From Chromohalobacter canadensis (GTDB taxonomy: Bacteria; Pseudomonadota; Gammaproteobacteria; Pseudomonadales; Halomonadaceae): a stretch of 64,000 nucleotides of DNA. Both the position numbers and the translations under genes were made by a program. Below, one piece after another: positions 56,893 through 64,000 of this stretch; the stretch's first letter is position 1; each line of letters begins with the position of its first letter. The stretch covers positions 186,001-250,000 of the forward strand of contig NZ_JAJQJH010000003.1 in NCBI RefSeq assembly GCF_029544075.1. Reading direction: 5' to 3'. The notes beneath the pieces were generated by a model, which saw nothing but the letters and a program-made list of their open reading frames with translations, made no database searches and was not told the DNA's origin.

Positions 56893-57830
56893 CGACAACG
56901 ACTGCAACAACGCCTTCCCGCTGGAAGCGTTTCCGTAATTCTTACTTGGTCTACAGCTTCAAGCGTGACTGGATCGCGCAATTCTGTCTGGCCATTTTCC
57001 TGTGCATCCTCTTGGGGGCGGTATGCGCGCCGTGGCTTGCACCGATGGACCCCTACGATCTCACTCAGATCAATATCCTTAACTCCGAGCTCCCTCCGAT
57101 ATGGATCGACGGGGCGGATGCCCTCTTCCCCTTGGGCACCGATGCCCAGGGGCGTGACCTGCTGTCAACGATTCTCTATGGCGCACGCGTCTCGCTGATC
57201 ATCGGTTTCGGGGCGGTGATGCTCCAGGCGCTGATCGGCGTCACCGTGGGCCTGTTGGCAGGCTACCTGGGCGGCCGGATCGATGCGTTTCTGATGCGTC
57301 TGGCGGATATTCAGCTATCGTTCTCGACGCTGATGGTCGCCATCATCGTCGGAGCGTTGTTCAAGGCAGTTTTCGGCGGTGCCGTGTATAGCGACTACGC
57401 CGTCTGGCTGCTGGTGTTGATCATCGGGCTTGCCGAATGGCCGCAATACGCCCGCACGGTGCGTGCCTCCGTGCTGGCTGAGCGTTCCAAGGAATACGTG
57501 GATGCCGCTCGCGTCATGGGTTATCGCGACCGTCGGATCATGTTCCGCCACATCTTACCCAACACGCTCTCGCCGATTTTCGTCATCTCGACCGTGCAGA
57601 TCGCCAACGCCATCATTTCCGAGGCTGCCCTCTCCTTTCTGGGCTTGGGTATGCCGGAAACCCAGCCTTCTCTGGGCTCATTGATCAAGTCCGGTTTCGA
57701 TTATCTCCAGTCCGGGTCCTGGTGGATCACTCTGATCCCCGGCGCGGTCCTCGTGGTGCTGGTGCTGGTGGTCAACTTGCTTGGTGACTGGCTGCGCGAC
57801 GTCATGAATCCTCGGCTCTACAAGGGGTAA
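56889..57830 (+). CDS. Dipeptide-type ABC permease (DppC-like)
   Basis: A 313-residue permease with six membrane segments and the coupling motif EYVDAARVMGYRDRRIMFRHILPNTLS. The N-terminal cytoplasmic part is basic. Overlaps the DppB-like gene; the DppD-like ATPase starts 5 bp later. Confidence 0.92.
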   Translation: MTTTTATTPSRWKRFRNSYLVYSFKRDWIAQFCLAIFLCILLGAVCAPWLAPMDPYDLTQINILNSELPPIWIDGADALFPLGTDAQGRDLLSTILYGARVSLIIGFGAVMLQALIGVTVGLLAGYLGGRIDAFLMRLADIQLSFSTLMVAIIVGALFKAVFGGAVYSDYAVWLLVLIIGLAEWPQYARTVRASVLAERSKEYVDAARVMGYRDRRIMFRHILPNTLSPIFVISTVQIANAIISEAALSFLGLGMPETQPSLGSLIKSGFDYLQSGSWWITLIPGAVLVVLVLVVNLLGDWLRDVMNPRLYKG

Positions 57831-57835
57831 CGCAC

Positions 57836-58837
57836 ATGGCTTTACTCGAAGTTTCCAATCTCGATGTGCGCTTCGCCCTGCGCCAAGGTGAGGTGCGCGC
57901 CTTGCGCGACGTCAGCTTCACGCTGGATCGCGGCGAGCGCCTGGGCATTGTCGGCGAATCCGGCGCGGGCAAATCGGTGGCCGCGTTCACATTGCTCAAT
58001 CTTATCGCCAAGCCGGGGTATATCGCCGACGGCAGTATTCGCTTCGAGGGTAATGACCTGGCGCGAATGTCGGCACGCGAGCTGCGCCGAGTGCGGGGTA
58101 ACCGGATCTCGATGATCTTTCAGGATCCGATGATGACGCTCAATCCCGTGCTGTCCATTGGCGAGCAGATGGTCGAGAGCCTCAAAGCGCATCGGCGTAT
58201 CTCGACACGCGAAGCGCGCGCCATCGCCCTGCACAAGCTCAAGCAGGTTTATATCCCATCGCCGGAAACGCGTCTGGATCAGTATCCTCACGAGCTCTCC
58301 GGAGGCATGCGCCAGCGAATCATCATTGCGATCGCGCTCCTGCTGGACCCGGATATCATCGTCGCTGACGAGCCAACCACGGCGTTGGATGTGACGATTC
58401 AAGCCGAGATCATGACGCTCCTGCGTGAGCTGTGCGAGAAGCACAACGTGGGGCTGGTGTTGATCACCCACGACCTGGGCGTGGTCAGCCAGATGACTCA
58501 GCGTACGCTGGTCATGTATGCCGGACGCGTCATTGAGCAGGGCCCAACGCGCGAGATCATCAACGATGCCCAGCATCCTTACACGCAAGGCTTGCTCAAT
58601 GCTCTGCCACAGATGACCACGCCAGGCAGCCGTCTCAATCAGATTCCCGGCTCGATGCCATCACTTGCCAATACACCGAGCGGCTGTGCATTTCATCCAC
58701 GTTGCCAATATCGCTACGACGCTTCGGGGGAGCCGCGCCGCGATTGCCTCGAAGAGGTCCCCGAGTTCGTCACCTCGGGAAATTGCGACGTCGCGTGCCA
58801 CATGGTGCGTGACATGCTCGCCAAGGAGGCCTCATGA
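57836..58837 (+). CDS. Dipeptide-type ABC ATPase (DppD-like)
   Basis: A 333-residue ATPase: Walker A GESGAGKSV (about 40-48), signature LSGGMRQRIIIAIAL, Walker B ILLDPDIIVADEPTTALD, and the oligopeptide C-terminal extension with Cys (CAFHPRCQYRYD). Overlaps the DppF-like gene. Confidence 0.93.
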   Translation: MALLEVSNLDVRFALRQGEVRALRDVSFTLDRGERLGIVGESGAGKSVAAFTLLNLIAKPGYIADGSIRFEGNDLARMSARELRRVRGNRISMIFQDPMMTLNPVLSIGEQMVESLKAHRRISTREARAIALHKLKQVYIPSPETRLDQYPHELSGGMRQRIIIAIALLLDPDIIVADEPTTALDVTIQAEIMTLLRELCEKHNVGLVLITHDLGVVSQMTQRTLVMYAGRVIEQGPTREIINDAQHPYTQGLLNALPQMTTPGSRLNQIPGSMPSLANTPSGCAFHPRCQYRYDASGEPRRDCLEEVPEFVTSGNCDVACHMVRDMLAKEAS

Positions 58838-59898
58838 ACGCCGTTGCCACCCAAGCATCACCCGCGACCGCGTCACAGACACACGCGGGGGCCGAGTCCC
58901 TGCTGGAAATCCGTGGGCTGTATAAGCATTTCCCATTGGCCGACGGATTTCTCGAACAGTTGCACTTCGAAAAGGGCCGCCTGGTGCGGCGTAATGAGCA
59001 GGTGCATGCCATCAACGGTGTTGATCTCACCGTGCATCGGGGCGAAGCGCTGTGCGTGGTCGGAGAGTCTGGCTGTGGCAAGTCCACCGTGGCACGGCTG
59101 GTCATGGGGTTGCTGTCCCCCAGCGCCGGGGAAATTAGCTATGACGGTCAGCGCATCGATAACATGCGTGGCAAGCAGCTTCTGCCCTATCGTCAGCGCA
59201 TGCAGATGATCTTCCAGAATCCGTATGCCTCGCTTAACCCGCGTATGACGATTCAACAGACGCTGGAAGAACCCCTGCGCTTTCATCACCCGGATTGGAC
59301 GACACCGCAGGTCCAGGACAAGGTGGCCGACGTGATGGCATCGGTGGGCATAGATCCGGAATGGGGCAAACGCTTCGGGCATGAGTTTTCCGGCGGCCAG
59401 CGCCAGCGGATCGCGATTGCCCGGGCGTTGGCCGTCGACCCTGAGTTCATCGTCGCCGATGAACCGATCTCGGCGCTCGATGTGTCGATCCAGGCACAGG
59501 TGCTTAACCTGCTGATGGACGCGCAGGCCGAACGTCACCTGACGTACCTATTCATTACTCATGACCTAGCGGTTGTCGAGCATTTCGGCACACGCGTTGC
59601 GGTCATGTATCTGGGGACGGTGTGTGAGCTAGCCGATACACGCTCGCTGTTCGCGAGGCCCAAGCACCCCTATACGCAAGCGCTGCTCTCGGCGATTCCC
59701 CGTCTCGAAGACGATCGTCCCGAGCATGTACGCCTTTCCGGCGAGGTGCCCACGCCGGTTCACCTACCCTCGGGCTGCGTCTTTCATGGCCGGTGTCCGC
59801 ATGTTATGGAGCGCTGTCGTCAGGAAGTCCCCCAGCTCATCGTCACCGACGATGGCAACCAGGTGGCGTGTCATGCGGTCGAGGAAGGCCGCATCTGA
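58834..59898 (+). CDS. Dipeptide-type ABC ATPase (DppF-like)
   Basis: A 354-residue ATPase: N-terminal Ala/Thr-rich tail, Walker A GESGCGKST (about 77-85), signature FSGGQRQRIAIARAL, Walker B FIVADEPISALD, and C-terminal Cys motif CVFHGRCPHVMERC. It completes the transporter. A LysR gene follows, possibly its regulator. Confidence 0.93.
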   Translation: MNAVATQASPATASQTHAGAESLLEIRGLYKHFPLADGFLEQLHFEKGRLVRRNEQVHAINGVDLTVHRGEALCVVGESGCGKSTVARLVMGLLSPSAGEISYDGQRIDNMRGKQLLPYRQRMQMIFQNPYASLNPRMTIQQTLEEPLRFHHPDWTTPQVQDKVADVMASVGIDPEWGKRFGHEFSGGQRQRIAIARALAVDPEFIVADEPISALDVSIQAQVLNLLMDAQAERHLTYLFITHDLAVVEHFGTRVAVMYLGTVCELADTRSLFARPKHPYTQALLSAIPRLEDDRPEHVRLSGEVPTPVHLPSGCVFHGRCPHVMERCRQEVPQLIVTDDGNQVACHAVEEGRI

Positions 59899-59966
59899 GC
59901 GTATTGTGAGCAAACAAACTTGCATCGTCCTGTCCACCTGCGCGTGACGGGGCGATGCCATGCGAT

Positions 59967-59992
59967 GCCGCACGCTTTGGCTGGCGTGCGGC
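59967..59992. terminator. Hairpin between the transporter and LysR gene
   Basis: GCCGCACGC (59967-59975) and GCGTGCGGC (59984-59992), an 8-nt loop, no T-run. Confidence 0.4.
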
Positions 59993-60019
59993 GTTAACGA
60001 TGATGGATGGCGTCTGACG

Positions 60020-60937
60020 ATGGAAATTCGCTGGCTCGAAGACTTCATCGTGCTGGCCAGGGAGCGCCATTTTTCCCGGGCCGCCGATGCCCAGAACGTG
60101 ACCCAACCGACCTTCTCGCGTCGTATCAAGCTGCTCGAGGAGGAAATGGGGACCACATTGATCAATCGCCAAACGCTTCCGTTGAGCTTGACGCCCGCCG
60201 GCGAGGAGTTTCTAGCGCTGTGCGAGCAGATCACCGAGCGCGTGCGATTGACGCGTGACCGTTTACAGACGATTGCCACCGACGAGGCCAGGCGCATCCT
60301 GCTGGCCGCGCCGCAGAGTTTGGTGTCGAACTTCTTGCCTGGTTGGCTCGATCAGAACGCCCTGACGCCGTTGGTATCCCCCTACTTGCGCGCCACGAGC
60401 TGGTTGATCGGCGATTACCTGCATGGGCTGGAGCGTGGCGAATGTGATTTGGCGCTATTGTACTGGCCGCGCGGACGGATCGGCCTCGATCTTGAAATGA
60501 GCGAGCTTCAATATATGAGTCTGGGCGAAGAGCGACTCGTTCCGGTGAGCGCCCCCGGTAGCGAAGGGCGCCCGCGCTTCTCGTTGCCGGGAATGCGCCG
60601 CCAGCCCCAACCGCTGATCGCCTTTCATCCACGAGGGTTGATGGCGGCCGCGCTCGAGGCGCATCTCGGCCGCCAGCCGGATGCCGTCTACCTGAATACG
60701 CTCAATGAAAGTGTGCAGGCCACCAATATTCGCGAGCTGGTGGTACAAGGCTACGGGCTTGGATGGCTGCCGCAGCGCAGTGTCACCACCCCGATGGCCA
60801 ATGGCGAACTGGTGCGCGCTGGCGATGAGCGTTGGGATGTCCCGCTGGATCTGCGCTTGTACGCGCGCAAGGATTCACGTCACCCCGGCTTGCCCGATTT
60901 ATGGCAACAACTCGAGGCAACGTACGGCAATGCCTGA
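60020..60937 (+). CDS. LysR-family regulator (HypT-like)
   Basis: A 305-residue regulator: N-terminal winged HTH (about 1-65, DFIVLARERHFSRAADAQNVTQPTFSRRIKLLEEEMG) and a co-inducer domain. The helix and neighbouring residues recall HypT/YjiE, the hypochlorite-responsive regulator of E. coli. Position after the transporter suggests a role in its control, but no target site is proven. The start ATG 60020 lacks a strong RBS. Confidence 0.85.
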   Translation: MEIRWLEDFIVLARERHFSRAADAQNVTQPTFSRRIKLLEEEMGTTLINRQTLPLSLTPAGEEFLALCEQITERVRLTRDRLQTIATDEARRILLAAPQSLVSNFLPGWLDQNALTPLVSPYLRATSWLIGDYLHGLERGECDLALLYWPRGRIGLDLEMSELQYMSLGEERLVPVSAPGSEGRPRFSLPGMRRQPQPLIAFHPRGLMAAALEAHLGRQPDAVYLNTLNESVQATNIRELVVQGYGLGWLPQRSVTTPMANGELVRAGDERWDVPLDLRLYARKDSRHPGLPDLWQQLEATYGNA

Positions 60938-61021
60938 TGAGTACCTGCCAAGCAAGCGCAAAACGTTAGGCATTGTCTGAAAAGTGCCTAAGCTACAGAT
61001 AGATTCGCAAGAGCCGCACCG

Positions 61022-62050
61022 ATGTCACGCACGCTGTTTTCCGCCGATTTTTGCGCGCCAAGAGGCTTGGGTAATCGCCATGTGCAGACCCTGTTGCCTC
61101 GCTTTCTCCCGTTGCCCTCGCTGGCGCGAGAAACGGAAATCATTAACCTACCCGATGGCGACTTCGTCGAGCTTGCCTGGGCCCTGCCGGCCCCCACGCG
61201 AGCGGACGCGCCGGTGTTCGTACTGTTTCATGGCTTGGAAGGCTCATTCGACTCCCCGTATGCACGCGAGTTGATGCGTGCGGCGAGTGAGATGGGCTGG
61301 CGGGCGGTACTGATGCACTTTCGTGGCTGTGGTCAGGCGCCTAATCGGCTGGCCCGGGCCTATCACTCGGGCGATACGGCGGATGCCTATTGGGTCATTG
61401 GGCAGTTGGCGCTACGTTATCCACGCGCCATCAAGGTGGCGGCCGGTGTGTCGTTGGGAGGCAACATGCTTGTCAAGTTAGTCGCCGAGCAAGGCGGTGA
61501 CGGCCTCGATCTCGCCGGGGCCATTGCCATCAGTGCGCCACTCGATCTGGCGGCCAGCGCCGATGCGCTCAACCGCGGTTTTTCTCGTGTCTATCAGCGT
61601 CATCTGCTCCACGCTCTCAAACGCAAGGTCACCACCAAGTTGGCGGCCGGTCCCCTCCCGATCACACTCAGCGCGCGACAGCTCGAGGGCCTGGAGACGT
61701 TCTGGGCATACGACAACGCGGTCACAGCTCCCTTGCACGGTTTTCAGTCGGCCAGTGACTATTATCAGCGCGCGTCCGCCGGTCGGCTGTTGGGTGACAT
61801 AGAATTGCCGACGCTGCTCCTACACGCCGCGGATGATCCCTTCATGCCCGCCGATCTGTTCTCCCGGCTGCCGGCCCCGGCCGATGCCGTACGACTAGAA
61901 ATCGCCCGCCAGGGTGGGCATGTCGGCTTCGTTGAGTCACGCCAGGGCCGACTCGGCTCCTGGTTGGCACGGCGTGTTGCGTGGCAATTGGAATGCTGGG
62001 CCGCGCATCTGGCCCCGCATCACTCGCTGGCGGCGGGGCCCAACGGTTAA
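61022..62050 (+). CDS. YheT-type alpha/beta hydrolase
   Basis: A 342-residue hydrolase: oxyanion GLEGSFDSPYARELM, nucleophile Ser144 in GVSLGGNML, acid in ADDPFMPADL and His in QGGHVGFVESR. E. coli YheT and relatives have no firmly known substrate. The N-terminus is NRHVQTLLP, typical of the family. Confidence 0.87.
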   Translation: MSRTLFSADFCAPRGLGNRHVQTLLPRFLPLPSLARETEIINLPDGDFVELAWALPAPTRADAPVFVLFHGLEGSFDSPYARELMRAASEMGWRAVLMHFRGCGQAPNRLARAYHSGDTADAYWVIGQLALRYPRAIKVAAGVSLGGNMLVKLVAEQGGDGLDLAGAIAISAPLDLAASADALNRGFSRVYQRHLLHALKRKVTTKLAAGPLPITLSARQLEGLETFWAYDNAVTAPLHGFQSASDYYQRASAGRLLGDIELPTLLLHAADDPFMPADLFSRLPAPADAVRLEIARQGGHVGFVESRQGRLGSWLARRVAWQLECWAAHLAPHHSLAAGPNG

Positions 62051-62074
62051 TGACCCAGCAAGAAATCCAGTGCT

Positions 62075-62710
62075 TCACGTCACCGGACAGGCCACTCCCG
62101 TGCCCTTGAGGCCGCAATATCCCGCCGGATTTTTGGCCAAATACTGCTGGTGATACTCTTCCGCATAGTAGAAGGCTTCGAGCGGTGCCACTTCCGTCGT
62201 AACGTGGCCACGGTCCTGCTGGCGCAGGGCCTGGTCGTATTCTTGCCAGCTCTTGTCGACCAGTGGGCGCTGTAGCTCATCCGTGGTGTAGATGACGCTC
62301 CGATACTGGCTGCCGATGTCGTTGCCTTGCCGCATGCCTTGCGTCGGGTCGTGCGCCTCCCAGAAAGCACGCAGCAATTCGGGCAGCCCGATTTCGGTAG
62401 GATCGAACACGACGTGGACCACCTCGGCGTGTCCGGTATGCCCAGTACACGTTTCCTCGTAGGTCGGGTTGGGCGTATAGCCGCCAGCGTACCCCACGGC
62501 TGTTACGTAAACACCTGGCATTTCCCAGAACAGACGCTCTGCACCCCAGAAACAGCCAAGCCCTAGCACGATTTCCTCATGCCCTTCTGGGAATGGCGAC
62601 AACATCGAGCGGCCGTTGACATAATGAGTGCCGCTGATACGTATGGGCGTATCACGCCCCTCGAGTGCCGTTTCCGGCGTGGGAAGCTCGAGCGATTCTT
62701 GTGGCCACAT
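62075..62710 (-). CDS. msrA: Peptide methionine sulfoxide reductase A
   Basis: A 211-residue enzyme reducing methionine-S-sulfoxide. Catalytic Cys53 is in [18 protein letters not shown] and [12 protein letters not shown] are present; resolving Cys residues are at the C-terminus ([12 protein letters not shown]). Start at ATG 62710, 14 bp from the divergent ychJ start. Full length. Confidence 0.94.
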   Translation of the reverse strand: MWPQESLELPTPETALEGRDTPIRISGTHYVNGRSMLSPFPEGHEEIVLGLGCFWGAERLFWEMPGVYVTAVGYAGGYTPNPTYEETCTGHTGHAEVVHVVFDPTEIGLPELLRAFWEAHDPTQGMRQGNDIGSQYRSVIYTTDELQRPLVDKSWQEYDQALRQQDRGHVTTEVAPLEAFYYAEEYHQQYLAKNPAGYCGLKGTGVACPVT

Positions 62711-62724
62711 AGGGAAAATCTCGC

Positions 62725-63204
62725 ATGACGATGAGTAAAAAAGCGTTCGACGCCTGCCCCTGCGGGCAGCCGCGGCGCTTCGATGAATGCTGCGCGCCCA
62801 TTCATGAGGATCCGCGCCGCGCGCGGACACCCGAGGCGCTGATGCGAGCACGCTATAGCGCCTTCGCGCGCGATGCGTACGACGCGTTGATCGCTACCTG
62901 GGATCCCGCCACATGCCCTACCCGCGACTCACTGGCCACGAGCATAGCACGCTGGCTTAGGTTGATCGTCCATGACAGTACCCAACAAGGCGAGACAGGC
63001 ACGGTGACGTTCAGTGCCGATTTCATCGACACCGATGGCTTTCAGCGCCTTACCGAAACCAGCCGCTTTCGGTTCGCCAATCATGCCGATCAGTGGTTCT
63101 ATGTCGACGGCGACGCTCAGTGGCGTCGCCTCGACATCGGCCGCAATGCCGCGTGTCCTTGCGGCAGTGGCCTCAAGGCGAAGCGCTGCTGCGCCCGAGG
63201 CTGA
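62725..63204 (+). CDS. ychJ: YchJ-family SEC-C protein
   Basis: A 159-residue protein with a Cys-rich N-terminus ([13 protein letters not shown]) and a C-terminal SEC-C motif ([13 protein letters not shown]) that binds zinc. The middle holds a YchJ domain ([14 protein letters not shown]...). Function unknown. Its last 32 bp overlap the 3' end of tamB on the other strand. Divergent from msrA. Confidence 0.85.
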   Translation: MTMSKKAFDACPCGQPRRFDECCAPIHEDPRRARTPEALMRARYSAFARDAYDALIATWDPATCPTRDSLATSIARWLRLIVHDSTQQGETGTVTFSADFIDTDGFQRLTETSRFRFANHADQWFYVDGDAQWRRLDIGRNAACPCGSGLKAKRCCARG

Positions 63205-64000
63205 AGGTATAGATCAAATCGATTGCCTGAGCTGCGCCGGATACCGCTTCCAGGTACAGGTTCTGAATCAGACGATAGCGCAGCGTCAGCTCGGCGATGG
63301 GGGAGAAAATGCCAACGCCGTAGCCAACTTTCAAGTCATCGAAGACATAGCCGCTGACGACGACCTGACTATCCTCGCCCGAGCCCGAGGTGTCGAGACT
63401 TAAATCGTCGACCCCGAATGCCTGGCCGAGTTGGCCCACGGCGCGGCCGCTCTGAGATAGTGAGAGCCCGATCAGCGCCGAGGTCAGCGCCCCATCGCCG
63501 CCGTCGTCTCCCGGTGCCCGGCCTCTAAGTAGATAGGAAAGGGCCCGGCTTTCCGACATCGCAGGTTCCGAGAAGATGCTCAGCTGCGGGTTCTCCGCAC
63601 GGCCTGTGACACGTAACCCAGCAGTCACGTCATCCTCGATGGTGTCGGGATTGCGAATCGCCTCGAACTGCAGACGCGGCTGGGACGCTGGCCCGCTGAA
63701 CAGAATCTGTCCTTGGCGAATGATCAAGTCCTGTCCGAATGCGGTATAACTGCCATCGACCAAGTTGACATCCCCGAACAGCTGCACGGGGCCACTACCC
63801 TGCCGTACTTCGAGTTGGCCTTCTAACTGTGACTCGAGGCCATAGGCTTCCAGGCTCATGTCCGGGCCGAGATGCAGCATGATGCTGATATCCAGTGCCA
63901 TGCCGGCCTCGGAGAGCGCTTGGGACGTGGCTTCGCCCTGCTCGCTCGATGCTGCGGCTTCTTGCTGGGCGGCATCCTCCTCGCGCGTGATGATGACCTC
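63173..64000 (-). CDS. tamB: TamB (translocation and assembly module), C-terminal part
   Basis: The last 275 residues of TamB; the frame is open to the window edge, so the 5' end is outside. The DUF490 region GDVNLVDGSYTAFGQDLIIRQGQILFSG is clear, ending in beta-strands and YTFSLGR. TamB works with TamA in outer membrane protein and lipid transport. It overlaps ychJ tail to tail by 32 bp. Confidence 0.9.
   Translation of the reverse strand, partial: EVIITREEDAAQQEAAASSEQGEATSQALSEAGMALDISIMLHLGPDMSLEAYGLESQLEGQLEVRQGSGPVQLFGDVNLVDGSYTAFGQDLIIRQGQILFSGPASQPRLQFEAIRNPDTIEDDVTAGLRVTGRAENPQLSIFSEPAMSESRALSYLLRGRAPGDDGGDGALTSALIGLSLSQSGRAVGQLGQAFGVDDLSLDTSGSGEDSQVVVSGYVFDDLKVGYGVGIFSPIAELTLRYRLIQNLYLEAVSGAAQAIDLIYTFSLGRSSASP

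Overview
The window looks like chromosome from a moderately halophilic gammaproteobacterium of the Halomonadaceae, most likely a Chromohalobacter close to but not identical with C. salexigens. The basis is a GC-rich, densely packed genome, an ectABC ectoine operon whose products match my recollection of the C. salexigens proteins almost residue for residue, a proVWX-type betaine importer, and otherwise ordinary gammaproteobacterial housekeeping genes. The genus call is from memory, not from a search.

Layout. 1-1.8 kb is the edge of an accessory region: the 3' end of a phage-type LPD38 protein, a lipoprotein/membrane-protein pair and a small orphan, ending at a tRNA-Ser(UGA). 2.1-5.7 kb holds yccA, a small orphan, a candidate minus-strand small RNA, the tusDCBE sulfur relay for tRNA thiolation, and acpH. 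5.7-18.4 kb is a molybdenum and formate block: moeA, moaB and a DUF1244 gene, then a minus-strand formate dehydrogenase cluster (DUF3305, DUF3306, double ferredoxin, TorD-like chaperone, small Tat protein, catalytic, Fe-S and cytochrome b subunits), with fdhD and a HTH/binding-protein-like regulator divergent from it. 18.5-24.7 kb has an APC permease, a cupin regulator, and a lysine-deacetylase-like gene divergent from a fused acyl-CoA synthetase/GNAT acetyltransferase. 25-28.1 kb is proVWX. 28.2-36.5 kb holds pdxH, an arsC-like/wrbA-like/membrane-protein run, brkB, a GGCT-like gene, smrA and cysI with its DUF934 partner. 36.6-41.2 kb has metH and nfuA. 41.3-43.7 kb is a KfrA-like DNA-binding protein divergent from a complete tyrosine recombinase, with a 40-bp inverted repeat between them. 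43.7-48.9 kb has sufE, yidD, hisI, zur and an operon of RimK-like ligase, cysteine-less transglutaminase-like 7TM protein and retropepsin-like lipoprotein. 49.2-51.6 kb is ectABC, followed by gor and can. 54.1-61 kb is a dpp-type ABC transporter and a LysR regulator. The right end has a YheT-type hydrolase, msrA, ychJ and the 3' end of tamB.

How the genes fit together: salt adaptation runs through solute uptake (proVWX), ectoine synthesis (ectABC) and possibly the adjacent envelope ligase/protease operon. Formate oxidation depends on Mo-cofactor genes and FdhD nearby. Sulfur traffic is represented by cysI, tusDCBE, sufE, nfuA, metH and msrA. The least explained items are the recombinase/KfrA pair with its inverted repeat, the promoter-plus-terminator small-RNA locus at 3.34-3.46 kb, and the unusual accessory genes of the formate dehydrogenase cluster.
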